Positions 8,299 through 18,481 are shown, counted from the first letter of the stretch. The stretch: 64,000 nt of DNA from Bradyrhizobium sp. C9 (GCF_002532045.1 NZ_NWTG01000007.1:124001-188000); one strand, 5' to 3'. Translations and numbers: made by a program. The notes: generated by a model from the letters alone, not told the origin.

Positions 8299-8907
8299 AT
8301 GCCGAAATCGACGCTGTTCGCCGCATTGCTTCTTGTTGCCTTCACCTCAGTCGCATCCGCCCAGCAGCCGCCGATGGTGCGCATCCGCGGCACCATCGAG
8401 GCCGTCGACGGCGCGATGTTGTCGATCAAGTCGCGCGACGGCGCCGACATGAAGGTGCGCACCACCGACAACGTCGCGGTGTTCGGCGTCGCCAAGACCG
8501 ATCTGTCGGAGATCAAGGCCGGTTCCTATATCGGCGTCACTGCGATGCCCGAGCCGGACGGAACCCAGAAGGCGATCGCGGTTCACATCTTCCCGGAAAA
8601 CCAGCGCGGCGCCGCCGAAGGCTTCCGTCCTTGGGATCTGCGCGCCAACTCGACCATGACCAACGCCACCGTCGCCGAGACGGTGAAGGGCACCGACGGC
8701 CAGAACATCCTGGTGAAGTACAAGGACGGTGAGAAGAAGGTCGTGGTGCCGCCGGATACCCCGGTCGTCACCTTCGTCTCCGGCGACAAGGCGGAGCTGA
8801 AGCCGGGCGCCAAGATCATCATCTTCGGCGCGGTGAAGAAGGACGACGGCACGCTGGAAGCCAACCGCGTCAACGTCGGCCGCGACGGCATCGCACCGCC
8901 GATGTGA
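8299..8907 (+). CDS. secreted protein of unknown function, tandem paralogue B
   Basis: A 202-aa protein with a signal peptide (residues 1-20, ending ASA-QQPP) and the same architecture as the gene before it: VRIRGTIEAVDG, VAVHIFPENQRGAAEG, MTNATVAETVKG, ILVKYKDGEKKVVVPPDTPVVT and a C-terminal GRDGIAPPM. The long in-frame extension upstream runs through a repeat and is not used. The start has only a weak GAGGGA. Together with paralogue A this is a gene duplication that seems to include the 3' flanking palindrome. Function unknown. Confidence 0.8.
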   Translation: MPKSTLFAALLLVAFTSVASAQQPPMVRIRGTIEAVDGAMLSIKSRDGADMKVRTTDNVAVFGVAKTDLSEIKAGSYIGVTAMPEPDGTQKAIAVHIFPENQRGAAEGFRPWDLRANSTMTNATVAETVKGTDGQNILVKYKDGEKKVVVPPDTPVVTFVSGDKAELKPGAKIIIFGAVKKDDGTLEANRVNVGRDGIAPPM

Positions 8908-8936
8908 GGCTAGACTAGGCGACGCTCTCTCAACAC

Positions 8937-8962
8937 GTCGTCCCGGCCTTCGCCGGGACGAC
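8937..8962. repeat. REP-like palindrome GTCGTCCCGGC
   Basis: GTCGTCCCGGC, loop CTTC, GCCGGGACGAC: a perfect 11-bp stem between two convergent genes. An identical stem with loop GAAA lies at 48355-48380. It may act as a bidirectional transcription stop, but it belongs to a dispersed repeat family. Confidence 0.75.
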
Positions 8963-8982
8963 GGCTAAACAAGCGCCGATGG

Positions 8983-10416
<1,434 letters not shown>

Positions 10417-10633
10417 GGGACAGCAGCCGTTCCCGGGGATTGCCTGGACGGCCATAATGTTATATTTTTCAGCACCTTAATGCCGAAAGACGCGGTTCGG
10501 CCGCGGTAATGATTCATCATATTTTTTGAAGTCATTTTAGCGCCTGGCAGTCTATAAGGCCGATGCACGCTACACTGGTAGGCGTTCAGGACTCTCTCGC
10601 CGGGTGGTTCGAGAGGTCCGTGTTGGGGGTATC

Positions 10634-11980
10634 ATGAGCCGCAAATATTTCGGGACCGATGGAATTCGGGGCCGCGCCAATGGGCTGATCACGCCGGAGC
10701 TCGCGCTCAAGGTGGGGCAGGCCGCAGGGTTGGTGTTTCAGCGTGGCGACCATCGCCATCGCGTCGTGATCGGCAAGGACACGCGGCTGTCCGGCTACAT
10801 GATCGAATACGCCATGGTCGCAGGCTTCACCTCGGTCGGCATGGACGTGCTGCTGGTCGGCCCGATGCCGACGCCGGCGATCGCGATGCTGACCAAGTCG
10901 ATGCGCGCCGATCTCGGCGTCATGATCTCGGCGTCGCACAATCTTTTCGAAGACAACGGCATCAAGCTGTTCGGCCCGCAGGGCTTCAAGCTCTCCGACG
11001 ATGTCGAGAAGCAGATCGAGCAGCTGCTCGACGAATCACTCGACCGCCGCCTGGCGCAGAGCGCGAGCCTCGGCCGCGCCCGCCGCATCGACGGCGTCCA
11101 CGACCGCTACATCGAATTCGCCAAGCGCACCTTGCCACGCGACCTCTCGCTCGACGGCCTGCGCGTCGTGGTCGATTGCGCCAATGGCGCCGCCTACAAG
11201 GTGGTGCCGGAAGCGCTGTGGGAACTCGGCGCCGACGTGGTGCCGATCGGGGTCGAACCCGACGGCTTCAACATCAACAAGGAATGCGGCTCGACCTCGC
11301 CGGAAGCGCTGTCGCGGAAGGTGCGCGAGATGCGCGCCGACATCGGCATCGCGCTCGATGGCGACGCCGATCGCGTCATCCTGGTCGACGAGCGCGGCCA
11401 CATCGTCGACGGCGACCAGCTGCTCGCGGTGATCGCGCAGAGCTGGAAGGAAGAGGGGCGTCTCGCCAAACCCGGCATCGTCACGACCGTGATGTCCAAT
11501 CTCGGGCTGGAGCGCTTCCTGCAGGGCCACGGGATCTCGATGGTCCGGACCCCGGTCGGCGACCGCTATGTGCTCGAGCAGATGCTCAGCGGCGGCTACA
11601 ATCTCGGCGGCGAGCCGTCCGGCCACATCATCATGTCGGACTATTCGACCACCGGCGATGGCTTCGTCGCTGCGTTGCAGGTGCTGGCCGTGGTGCAGAA
11701 GCTGCGCCGTCCGGTGTCGGAGATCTGCCGGCGGTTCGATCCTTTGCCGCAGATCCTGAAGAACGTGCGCTATCGCAGCGGCAAGCCGCTCGACGACGCC
11801 GAGGTCAAGTCCGCGATCACCGACGGCGAGAAGCGCCTCAACGGCCATGGCCGTCTGCTGATCCGTCCCTCCGGCACCGAGCCGGTGATCCGCGTGATGG
11901 GCGAGGGTGACGATCGCATCCTGGTCGAAGAGGTCGTCGACAACATCGTCAGCGCACTCGGCCACGCCGCAGCGGCGTAA
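10634..11980 (+). CDS. glmM: phosphoglucosamine mutase
   Basis: A 448-aa enzyme converting glucosamine-6-phosphate to glucosamine-1-phosphate for peptidoglycan and LPS synthesis. It begins [15 protein letters not shown]. The phosphoserine loop MISASHN lies near residue 98-104, the Mg-binding DGDADR near 243, the sugar-binding GEPSGH near 327, and the phosphate-binding [15 protein letters not shown] near the C-terminus. All four domains are present at normal length. The usual neighbours folP and ftsH are not adjacent. The AT-rich stretch at 10455-10550 upstream is the probable promoter region, but I cannot assign a clear -35/-10 pair. Confidence 0.95.
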   Translation: MSRKYFGTDGIRGRANGLITPELALKVGQAAGLVFQRGDHRHRVVIGKDTRLSGYMIEYAMVAGFTSVGMDVLLVGPMPTPAIAMLTKSMRADLGVMISASHNLFEDNGIKLFGPQGFKLSDDVEKQIEQLLDESLDRRLAQSASLGRARRIDGVHDRYIEFAKRTLPRDLSLDGLRVVVDCANGAAYKVVPEALWELGADVVPIGVEPDGFNINKECGSTSPEALSRKVREMRADIGIALDGDADRVILVDERGHIVDGDQLLAVIAQSWKEEGRLAKPGIVTTVMSNLGLERFLQGHGISMVRTPVGDRYVLEQMLSGGYNLGGEPSGHIIMSDYSTTGDGFVAALQVLAVVQKLRRPVSEICRRFDPLPQILKNVRYRSGKPLDDAEVKSAITDGEKRLNGHGRLLIRPSGTEPVIRVMGEGDDRILVEEVVDNIVSALGHAAAA

Positions 11981-12012
11981 GGCCGCTGATTCTCCAAAGC
12001 CTGTCTGCCGTT

Positions 12013-12119
12013 CCGTCATCCTGAGGTGCTCGCGTAGCGAGTCTCGAAGGATGCACGGCCCGGCTGGTGGCCGATTCATCCTTCGAGACGCCTGCTGCGC
12101 AGGCTCCTCAGGATGACGG
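12013..12119. repeat. Bradyrhizobium-type palindromic intergenic repeat (CGTCATCCTGAGG family)
   Basis: The element starts CCGTCATCCTGAGG and ends with the exact complement CCTCAGGATGACGG. Inside are further paired blocks (GTCTCGAAGGAT with ATCCTTCGAGAC). It shares blocks with copies at 46748-46884 and 48403-48537, so it is a dispersed family; here it separates glmM from the exporter gene. Confidence 0.8.
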
Positions 12120-12184
12120 GGCCTAAGCTCAATCGTCGCCCCACAGCGCATCGCTGCCATTAGCTAATGCAACTGGTTTGCCTC

Positions 12185-12210
12185 ACCTCCGCGTCGTACG
12201 AGACGGAGGT
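12185..12210. promoter_or_regulatory. palindromic operator-like element upstream of exporter
   Basis: ACCTCCG and CGGAGGT are exact complements around a TCGTACGA-like centre; nine of eleven base pairs match. It lies 31 bases before the exporter start, a typical place for a repressor site of an efflux gene. Cognate regulator not visible in the window. Confidence 0.4.
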
Positions 12211-12240
12211 AGTTTTGCGAATCCTGCCGGGAATGCTGCA

Positions 12241-13491
12241 TTGAACAAGCCCGTCGTGAACGAACAGGCGCTGGGCAAACCGGTGCCGGTGCCGGAGTTG
12301 ACCGCCGCGCAGGCGGCCGCCGCTGCGGGGCCGGCCTATGTCGTGCTCGCCGGCATCAGCTTCTCGCATTTCCTCAACGACACGATGCAGTCGCTGATCG
12401 CGTCGGTCTATCCGATCCTGAAGGACAATTACGCGCTCGACTTCGCGCAGATCGGCATGATCACGCTGGCGTTCCAGTTCACGGCCTCGCTGCTGCAGCC
12501 GCTGGTCGGGCATTTCACCGACAAGAAGGCGCAACCATTCTCGCTTGCGACCGGCATGGGTTTCACCTTCTTCGGGCTGCTGTTGCTCAGCGTCGCGCAC
12601 TCTTACGGAATGATCCTGATCGCGGCGTCGCTGGTCGGTCTTGGCTCCGCGGTGTTCCACCCGGAATCCTCGCGCATCGCGCGGCTGGCGTCCGGCGGAC
12701 GTTACGGTTTCGCGCAATCGGTGTTCCAGCTCGGCGGAAGTTTTGGCACCTCGATGGGACCGGTGCTCGCCGCGCTGATCGTGGTGCCGTTCGGCCAGCC
12801 ATCGATCGCCTGGTTCTCCTCGATCGCGTTCCTTGCCATCGTGATCCTCTGGCGCATCGGCGTCTGGTACAAGCCGCAGATCGCAGGCAAGAAGGCGCTC
12901 ACGATCGCGCGGCATCCCGACCATCCGGATCGGCGGCGCGTGATGACCGCGCTCGTCGTGCTGGTCGCGCTGCTGTTCTCCAAGCAGCTCTATGTCTCGA
13001 GCCTGTCGAGTTATTACATCTTCTATCTGATCGACCGGTTCGGCGTCTCGACGCAGGCGGCGCAGCTCTATCTGTTCATCTTCCTTGCCGCGAACGCCGC
13101 CGGCGCGTTCATCGGCGGGCCGCTCGGCGACCGCTTGGGCCGCAAATACGTGATCTGGTTCTCGATCCTCGGCGCGCTGCCGTTCACGCTGGCGCTGCCG
13201 TATGCGGGCCTGTTCACAAGCGCCGTGCTGACGGTCGTGATCGGCCTGATCATCTCGTCGGCGACATCGGCGATCATCGTGTTCGCGCAGGAATTGATGC
13301 CGCATCGCTTCGGCATGATCTCAGGCGTGTTCTTCGGCGTCGCCTTCGGCATCGGCGGTCTCGGCGCCGCGGTGCTTGGCAAGCTCGCGGACCACACCTC
13401 GATCGCCTTTGTCTATCAGCTGTGCGCATTCCTGCCGGCGATCGGCCTGCTCGCGGTGTTCCTGCCGAAGATGCCGAGGGCCGTTCGCTGA
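12241..13491 (+). CDS. MFS exporter, fosmidomycin resistance (Fsr) type
   Basis: A 416-aa major facilitator with about 12 membrane segments. The region SFSHFLNDTMQSLIASVYPILK near residue 40 and GHFTDKKAQPF, SAVFHPESSRIA and GGSFGTSMGP are signatures of the fosmidomycin-resistance exporter group. I chose the TTG at 12241, which has GGGA about ten bases upstream; a TTG at 12178 would place the operator-like hairpin inside the coding sequence. Natural substrate unknown. Located in the inner membrane, driven by proton motive force. Confidence 0.8.
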   Translation: MNKPVVNEQALGKPVPVPELTAAQAAAAAGPAYVVLAGISFSHFLNDTMQSLIASVYPILKDNYALDFAQIGMITLAFQFTASLLQPLVGHFTDKKAQPFSLATGMGFTFFGLLLLSVAHSYGMILIAASLVGLGSAVFHPESSRIARLASGGRYGFAQSVFQLGGSFGTSMGPVLAALIVVPFGQPSIAWFSSIAFLAIVILWRIGVWYKPQIAGKKALTIARHPDHPDRRRVMTALVVLVALLFSKQLYVSSLSSYYIFYLIDRFGVSTQAAQLYLFIFLAANAAGAFIGGPLGDRLGRKYVIWFSILGALPFTLALPYAGLFTSAVLTVVIGLIISSATSAIIVFAQELMPHRFGMISGVFFGVAFGIGGLGAAVLGKLADHTSIAFVYQLCAFLPAIGLLAVFLPKMPRAVR

Positions 13492-13792
13492 ACGTGCGCG
13501 GCGGGGGCGCCGCCCTTCATTAAGCATTCGCTAACACTCGGCGCTTGCGTGCGCTGCAAACCGCGCGCTTGCGTCAACGCTTCATTAGCACCTGTGGCGA
13601 GATCGCCATCTTTCGCCGCCGCACCCGCGCTTTTATGGACCCATAAGCAACAGCCACGGCAAAAGGTGAGAGAAAATCAACCTTAAAAATTAGGGTTAAG
13701 TGCCGCTTAAACATTTGCTGCCATCGTCCGCCCGTGAGTTTCAGACGTGGGGCCTTTCGTGTCGCCTCACTTGGGCCAAAAGGACGAAGCCA
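13492..13792. other. intergenic region between exporter and outer-membrane protein
   Basis: A 301-bp gene-free stretch, AT-richer than its surroundings in the middle. It contains a CtrA-like box at 13696-13710, a TTAA-N7-CTAA half-match at 13520-13534 and an AACC/GGTT inverted repeat at 13679-13697. It presumably holds the promoter and 5' leader of the outer-membrane protein gene. No ORF with coding character is seen. Confidence 0.5.
13696..13710. promoter_or_regulatory. CtrA-type binding site TTAA-N7-TTAA
   Basis: TTAAGTGCCGCTTAA matches the full CtrA consensus TTAA-N7-TTAA and is itself palindromic. It lies 83 bases upstream of the outer-membrane protein start. CtrA is the cell-cycle response regulator of alphaproteobacteria; binding here is inferred from sequence only. 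Confidence 0.45.
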
Positions 13793-14644
13793 ATGCGTAG
13801 CGTAAAGACCCTGATCGCCGCTGGAGCGGCATCCCTGTTGTCCTCGGCGGCGTTCGCTGCCGACATGCCGATCATGCCGCCGCCCCCGATGGCGTATGCT
13901 CCGCCGCCGGTCCAGGATTTCGGCGGCTGGTATCTGCGCGGCGACATCGGCATGACCAACACCCAGGCCAAGCTGCACGCCAATGCCTACGACACGCTGC
14001 CGGCCGGCACCGCGTTCAACCAGTTCGGCACCGGCTTCGACAGCGGCATGCTGTTCGGCGTCGGCGTTGGTTATCAGTTCAACAGCTGGTTCCGCGCCGA
14101 CATCACCGGTGAGTATCGCTCCAAGGTGAGCTTCAACGGCACCGACTTCTTCACGTTCCCCGGGCCGAGTTCCCTGGGCGACACCTATCATGGCGGTGTC
14201 CAGAGCTGGGTCGGTCTCGCGAACATCTACGCCGATCTCGGCACCTGGGGTTGCTTGACCCCGTTCATCGGTGCCGGTGTCGGTGCCGCGGTGATCAAGA
14301 CCTCGGCCTTCTCCGACGTCGCCACGTTCCCGAGCGGGTCCGGCCTGACCAGTTCCTTCATCGCCGACGGCGCCACCAAGACCAACTTCGCCTGGGCGCT
14401 GCATGCCGGTGTCGCCTACAAGGTCACCAACAACTTCACGGTTGAACTGGCCTATCGCTATCTCGACATGGGCACCGCCGGCCACGGCCAGGGTCACTTC
14501 TTCGACGGCACGCCGACCGGTCCCTCGAGCTTCCAGTATCGCGACATGACCTCGCAGGATGTGAAGCTCGGCGTACGCTTCGCGTTGCCCTGCTGCGACG
14601 TGCTGCCCCCGCCGCCGCCGCCCCCGCTGATCCGCAAGGGCTAG
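13793..14644 (+). CDS. outer-membrane beta-barrel protein (Omp25/Omp31-like)
   Basis: A 283-aa protein with a signal peptide ending AFA-AD near residue 22, a short proline-rich linker (MPPPPMAYAPPP) and an eight-strand-type barrel beginning GGWYLRGDIGMTN. Barrel strands alternate hydrophobic residues (GVGVGYQFNSWFRADITGEYR, PFIGAGVGAAV, AWALHAGVAYKV, VELAYRYLDMG). It ends with VKLGVRFALPCCD and a polyproline tail. This matches the rhizobial outer-membrane immunogenic protein group. Likely a structural outer-membrane component. A CtrA-like box precedes it and a terminator follows. Confidence 0.8.
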   Translation: MRSVKTLIAAGAASLLSSAAFAADMPIMPPPPMAYAPPPVQDFGGWYLRGDIGMTNTQAKLHANAYDTLPAGTAFNQFGTGFDSGMLFGVGVGYQFNSWFRADITGEYRSKVSFNGTDFFTFPGPSSLGDTYHGGVQSWVGLANIYADLGTWGCLTPFIGAGVGAAVIKTSAFSDVATFPSGSGLTSSFIADGATKTNFAWALHAGVAYKVTNNFTVELAYRYLDMGTAGHGQGHFFDGTPTGPSSFQYRDMTSQDVKLGVRFALPCCDVLPPPPPPPLIRKG

Positions 14645-14684
14645 TTTGAGGGTTAATTTCGAGCCTTCACGGTTAACGATTGAA

Positions 14685-14712
14685 ACGGCGCAGGATCATC
14701 CCGCGCCGTTTT
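14685..14712 (+). terminator. Rho-independent terminator
   Basis: ACGGCGC pairs with GCGCCGT around a loop holding the self-complementary GGATCATCC-like core, followed by TTTTCTTT. It ends the outer-membrane protein transcript. Confidence 0.75.
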
Positions 14713-14835
14713 TCTTTGCCGCGTCATGTCGCGAGCTCTGCAACTTGAGTGGTCGAAAGCCGCCGGCGACAACGATTGGTTAAGGTTAACAGGCGATGAT
14801 CAACGCGCATTCGGTGAGTGGGATGGAGCGTTGCA

Positions 14836-15687
14836 ATGCGTAGGTTCTTGCTGGTGGCGATGATGTTCGGGGCGGTGACCGGCGCACAGGCGGCCGACAT
14901 GCCGGATTTCCTTCGCGGCAGTCTGCCCGCCTCCAATGCGCCGACCAGAAACTGGGACGGCTGGTATGCCGGCGGTCAGGTTGGCCAGACATGGATCAAC
15001 ACCGACTTCGGGGGCAGCGTTGCTTCCCTGACCAATTCTATCTTCCGCAACACCACGCTACAGGCGCCGACGTCGCAATTCAATTTGCTGGGCCGGGTCA
15101 ATGCGCAAAGCTCGGGCTTCGGAGCGTTTGTCGGACGCAACTATCAGTTTGACGACGTCGTGTTGGGTGTTGAAGCAAACTATACTTACTGGTCCGGCCT
15201 GACGACAACGACCTCCGGAAGTTTGGGTCCGATTCAAATCGCTCAGCCAGCCCTGGTCCTGCCGGTCGGCGCCACTGCCGCAGACGGCGTGACGTTGAAC
15301 GGAAGCGCCTCGCTGAAACTCAAGGACGAGATGACATTCCGCGGCCGCGCGGGTTGGGCGACCGGTGACTTCCTGCCCTACGCCTTCGGCGGCCTCGCAG
15401 TCGGCAGGATGGATGTTTCGCGCACGGTCACAAGCTCCGTGAACCGAACGATCAACTTTGCTGACGGAAGTTCGACCACCTTTGCTCTGCCGCAGTTTTC
15501 CCAAACCGCGACGGATGCGAAGACGGACGCCTACGTTGCCGGCTGGACCGCTGGTCTCGGCCTGGAATACATGTTGTGGAATTGTGTTTTCCTGCGCGGC
15601 GAGTGGGAATACGTCAAGTTCGCACCGGTCAAGAATACGTCGGTCACGCAGAACAGCGTGCGCGCCGCCATCGGCTACAAGTTCTGA
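14836..15687 (+). CDS. outer-membrane beta-barrel protein
   Basis: A 283-aa protein with GGAG at 14825-14828 seven bases before the ATG. Signal peptide ends AQA-AD near residue 19. The barrel opens NWDGWYAGGQVGQTW, a rhizobial Omp signature, and continues with SGFGAFVGRNYQFDDVVLGVEANYTYW, FRGRAGWATGDFLPYAFGGLAVG and LGLEYMLWNCVFLRGEWEYV, ending AAIGYKF with the C-terminal phenylalanine typical of outer-membrane proteins. It is only distantly related to the preceding barrel. Same length by coincidence. A GTG upstream at 14818 is less likely as start. Confidence 0.8.
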   Translation: MRRFLLVAMMFGAVTGAQAADMPDFLRGSLPASNAPTRNWDGWYAGGQVGQTWINTDFGGSVASLTNSIFRNTTLQAPTSQFNLLGRVNAQSSGFGAFVGRNYQFDDVVLGVEANYTYWSGLTTTTSGSLGPIQIAQPALVLPVGATAADGVTLNGSASLKLKDEMTFRGRAGWATGDFLPYAFGGLAVGRMDVSRTVTSSVNRTINFADGSSTTFALPQFSQTATDAKTDAYVAGWTAGLGLEYMLWNCVFLRGEWEYVKFAPVKNTSVTQNSVRAAIGYKF

Positions 15688-15726
15688 CGCGAGTTGCGTT
15701 GCTTGACACCGCAGTGTGCGGCTGAT

Positions 15727-15758
15727 CCGATGTTGCTCCGCAAGCGGAGCGACATCGG
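15727..15758 (+). promoter_or_regulatory. hairpin abutting and masking the GST start
   Basis: CCGATGTTGCTCCG, loop CAAG, CGGAGCGACATCGG: a 14-bp stem with one wobble ending at the base immediately before the ATG at 15759. The only Shine-Dalgarno candidate (GGAG at 15746-15749) is buried in the right arm. It may control translation, or end the upstream transcript. Confidence 0.5.
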
Positions 15759-16349
15759 ATGAAAATCCACGGCGACGCCAATTCAGGCAATTGCCTGAAG
15801 GTGAAATGGGTGTGCGACAAGTTGGCGCTGCCGTATACATGGGTCGAGATCGACACCATGAAGGGCGGCAGCCGGACGGCGGAATTCCTCAAGCTGAACG
15901 GCTGGGGCCAGGTGCCGACGGTCGAACTGGATGACGGCCGCACGCTCGCGCAATCCAACGCCATTATTCGCTACCTCGCGCGTGGCAGCAATCTGATCCC
16001 CGGCGATCCCTATCGCGCGGCGCAGATGGATGCCTGGATGTTCTGGGAGCAGAACAGCCACGAGCCCTATGTCGCCGTCTGCCGCTTTCAGGCCGTATAT
16101 CTCGGCAAGCCCGTGTCGGAGATCGATCCGAACCTCATCAAGCGCGGCTACGGGGCGCTCGACCAGCTGGAGCGGCATCTTGCGGGTACGAAATTCCTGG
16201 TCGGCGATGCGTTCTCGCTCGCCGACGTCTCGCTGCTTGCCTATACGCGCGTTGCGGAGGATGGCGGCCTCGCGCTCGAACGCTATCCGATGATCCGCCG
16301 CTGGATCGTCGACGCCGAGCATGTGCTCGCGCTGCCGCCGGTCCGCTGA
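15759..16349 (+). CDS. glutathione S-transferase
   Basis: A 196-aa cytosolic GST. The thioredoxin-like N-terminal domain (residues 1-78) begins MKIHGDANSGNCLKVKW and contains NGWGQVPTVELDDGRTLAQSNAIIRYL with the cis-proline and the glutathione gamma-Glu contact QSNAI. The alpha-helical domain follows, with the N-capping FSLADVSLLAYTRV motif near residue 150. The likely catalytic position near residue 9-11 offers Ser and Cys rather than Tyr. Substrate unknown. The start codon directly follows a stable hairpin. Confidence 0.85.
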   Translation: MKIHGDANSGNCLKVKWVCDKLALPYTWVEIDTMKGGSRTAEFLKLNGWGQVPTVELDDGRTLAQSNAIIRYLARGSNLIPGDPYRAAQMDAWMFWEQNSHEPYVAVCRFQAVYLGKPVSEIDPNLIKRGYGALDQLERHLAGTKFLVGDAFSLADVSLLAYTRVAEDGGLALERYPMIRRWIVDAEHVLALPPVR

Positions 16350-16367
16350 TCCCAAGTGAATGACGCC

Positions 16368-16838
16368 ATGACTGAAGCTTCATCGATCACGATCCGCCGC
16401 GCCCGCCGCGAGGATGTCGCCGCCATCGTCGGCATGCTGGCGGACGATCCGCTCGGCAGCACGCGCGAGCGGATCGCGGATCCGCTGCCGCAAAGCTATT
16501 ACGATGCCTTCGCGCGGGTCGAGCGCGATCCGAACCTGCAGCTTGTCGTCGCTGTCGACGGGGAGGGCGCCGTCGTCGGCTGCCTGCAGCTTGCGGTGCT
16601 GCCGGGGATCAGCTCGCAGGGCTCTTCGCGCGGCCTGCTCGAGGACGTCCGTGTCGCAACACACTGCCGCAGCCGCGGCATCGGCGAGCTGCTCGTGCAG
16701 TGGGCGGTCGCGGAGGCGCGCGCGCAAGGCTGCACGCTCGTCGAGTTGCTGACGCATCACACCCGCGTCGATGCGCAGCGCTTCTATGAGCGCCTCGGAT
16801 TCGCGCGCAGCCATGTCGGCATGACGCTGCGCTTCTGA
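16368..16838 (+). CDS. GNAT family N-acetyltransferase
   Basis: A 156-aa acetyltransferase. Motif A, the acetyl-CoA pyrophosphate loop, is visible as VATHCRSRGIGELLVQWAVAEARAQG near residue 100 (Q/RxxGxG/A form), and motif B as FYERLGFARSHVGMTLRF at the C-terminus. The N-terminal IRRARREDVAAIVGML is typical of the fold. An alternative GTG start lies at 16356; neither start has a strong ribosome-binding site. It begins 18 bases after the GST gene and is probably co-transcribed with it. Acceptor substrate unknown. Confidence 0.8.
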   Translation: MTEASSITIRRARREDVAAIVGMLADDPLGSTRERIADPLPQSYYDAFARVERDPNLQLVVAVDGEGAVVGCLQLAVLPGISSQGSSRGLLEDVRVATHCRSRGIGELLVQWAVAEARAQGCTLVELLTHHTRVDAQRFYERLGFARSHVGMTLRF

Positions 16839-17000
16839 CCTGCGGGAGTTGTGCCGCACGCACGGCAACGCCTGCGGTAGCCGTTGCTGCGTGATCCGGT
16901 TAACAGCCAATAAACTAAGCCGGCCTCCGTGAATTTACGGGTCGGAACGAGTCCGGTATGCCGGGCGTCTCCCACGGGGCGGCGGCGACTGGGGATTGGA

Positions 17001-17213
17001 ATGTCGGATTATTCGATCGTGCGGGTCGGCAACGAGTACATCGTGCAGGCCGGCGATAAGAGCATTTTGAAAATATCGAGCCGGCGCAAGGCAGTTAAGA
17101 TCATGACTCTCGCGGCAGATCTGCTCGATCAGGAGACGATGCAGCAGGTCGCGGACGCCCCATCAATCAGCCGTGATCTCCCGGTCGTTCCGGAAAAGTC
17201 GGAACTTCCTTGA
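17001..17213 (+). CDS. small hypothetical protein, 70 aa
   Basis: A 70-aa ORF whose ATG follows GGGGATTGGA. It begins MSDYSIVRVGNEYIVQAGDK and carries a basic stretch SSRRKAVKIM followed by an amphipathic helix (LAADLLDQETMQQVAD). No signal peptide. The last codons overlap a candidate promoter for serC. Unknown function; coding is supported by the ribosome-binding site and frame composition. Confidence 0.55.
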   Translation: MSDYSIVRVGNEYIVQAGDKSILKISSRRKAVKIMTLAADLLDQETMQQVADAPSISRDLPVVPEKSELP

Positions 17214-17238
17214 CGTTTTGGGGCCCTTCCACTATTTC
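17210..17238 (+). promoter_or_regulatory. candidate promoter for serC leader
   Basis: TTGACG at 17210-17215 and TATTTC at 17233-17238 are separated by 17 bases. A start near 17245 would begin the transcript just before the leader hairpins. Match to the -10 consensus is partial. Confidence 0.4.
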
Positions 17239-17244
17239 CGACGG

Positions 17245-17291
17245 CGGGAAACCTCTCCCCACCGAGAGGCAGCTATCTGGAAGGGTAGATT
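17245..17291 (+). ncRNA. serC leader RNA motif (candidate regulatory RNA)
   Basis: Two hairpins fill the short leader. CCTCTC (17252-17257) pairs with GAGAGG (17264-17269) around CCCACC, and CTATC (17273-17277) pairs with GGTAG (17284-17288) around a loop that holds part of the GGAAGG ribosome-binding site. The arrangement and position, directly before serC in an alphaproteobacterium, match the described serC RNA motif. Effector unknown. No covariance search was possible. Confidence 0.55.
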
Positions 17292-18464
17292 ATGACTGCA
17301 GCGAAGCCCGCTTCGCGGCCCAATGTGCCGCATTTCTCCTCCGGCCCCTGCGCCAAGCGCCCCGGCTGGAACCCCAACAATCTCAGGGACGCCGCGCTCG
17401 GCCGCTCGCATCGTGCGAAGGTCGGCAAGGCCAAGCTCAAGCTCGCGATCGAACTGACGCGCGAAGTGCTCGAGGTGCCTGCGGACTACAAGATCGGCAT
17501 CGTGCCGGCGTCGGACACCGGCGCGGTCGAGATGGCGCTGTGGTCGCTGCTCGGTGCGCGGCCCGTCACCACGCTCGCCTGGGAATCCTTCGGCGAGGGC
17601 TGGGTCAGCGACATCGTCAAGGAATTGAAGCTGAAGGACGTCACCAAGCTGAACGCGGCTTACGGTGAAATCCCCGATCTTGCCAAGGTCGACCAGAGCT
17701 CCGACGTCGTGTTCACCTGGAACGGCACCACTTCCGGCGTGCGCGTGCCGAACGCCGACTGGATCAGCGCGACCCGTGAAGGCCTCACGATCTGCGACGC
17801 GACCTCGGCCGCCTTCGCGCAGCCGCTCGATTTCGCCAAGCTCGACGTCGTCACCTTCTCCTGGCAGAAGGCGCTCGGCGGCGAAGCCGCGCACGGCATG
17901 CTGATCCTGTCGCCACGCGCGGTGGAACGGCTCGAGACCTACAAGCCGGCCTGGCCGCTGCCGAAGATCTTCCGCCTCACCAAGGGCGGCAAGCTCAACC
18001 AGGGTATCTTCGAAGGCGAAACCATCAACACGCCGTCGATGCTTTGCGTCGAGGATTATCTCGACGCGCTGAACTGGGCGAAGTCGATCGGCGGCCTGAA
18101 GGCGCTGATCGGGCGCGCCGACGCCAACACCAAGGCGCTCGCCGACTGGAAGGCGCGGACGCCGTGGATCGACTTCCTGGCCAGGGATCCCGCGATCCGC
18201 TCCAACACATCGGTGTGCCTGAAGTTCACCGATCCCGCGATCACCTCGCTTCCCGCCGACGCCCAGGCCGACTTCTGCAAGAAGCTGGTCGCGCTGGTGG
18301 AGAAGGAGAACGCCGGCTTCGACTTCGCGTACTACCGCGATGCGCCGGCGGGCCTGCGGATCTGGTGCGGCGCCACCGTCGAGGCCAAGGACGTCGAACT
18401 GCTGACGCAGTGGATCGACTGGGCCTTCGCCGAAACCAAGGCAGCATTGCCCAAGGCGGCATAA
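17292..18464 (+). CDS. serC: phosphoserine aminotransferase
   Basis: A 390-aa class V PLP aminotransferase converting 3-phosphohydroxypyruvate to phosphoserine. It starts after GGAAGG at 17279-17284. The sequence carries [12 protein letters not shown] at the N-terminus, the PLP lysine in [14 protein letters not shown] near residue 190-205, and the phosphate-binding [17 protein letters not shown] near residue 240. It belongs to the longer alphaproteobacterial subgroup rather than the E. coli type. It is followed by serA, separated by a palindromic repeat, and preceded by a serC-type leader RNA. Confidence 0.95.
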   Translation: MTAAKPASRPNVPHFSSGPCAKRPGWNPNNLRDAALGRSHRAKVGKAKLKLAIELTREVLEVPADYKIGIVPASDTGAVEMALWSLLGARPVTTLAWESFGEGWVSDIVKELKLKDVTKLNAAYGEIPDLAKVDQSSDVVFTWNGTTSGVRVPNADWISATREGLTICDATSAAFAQPLDFAKLDVVTFSWQKALGGEAAHGMLILSPRAVERLETYKPAWPLPKIFRLTKGGKLNQGIFEGETINTPSMLCVEDYLDALNWAKSIGGLKALIGRADANTKALADWKARTPWIDFLARDPAIRSNTSVCLKFTDPAITSLPADAQADFCKKLVALVEKENAGFDFAYYRDAPAGLRIWCGATVEAKDVELLTQWIDWAFAETKAALPKAA

Positions 18465-18481
18465 GCAAGTCATCGATCTTG

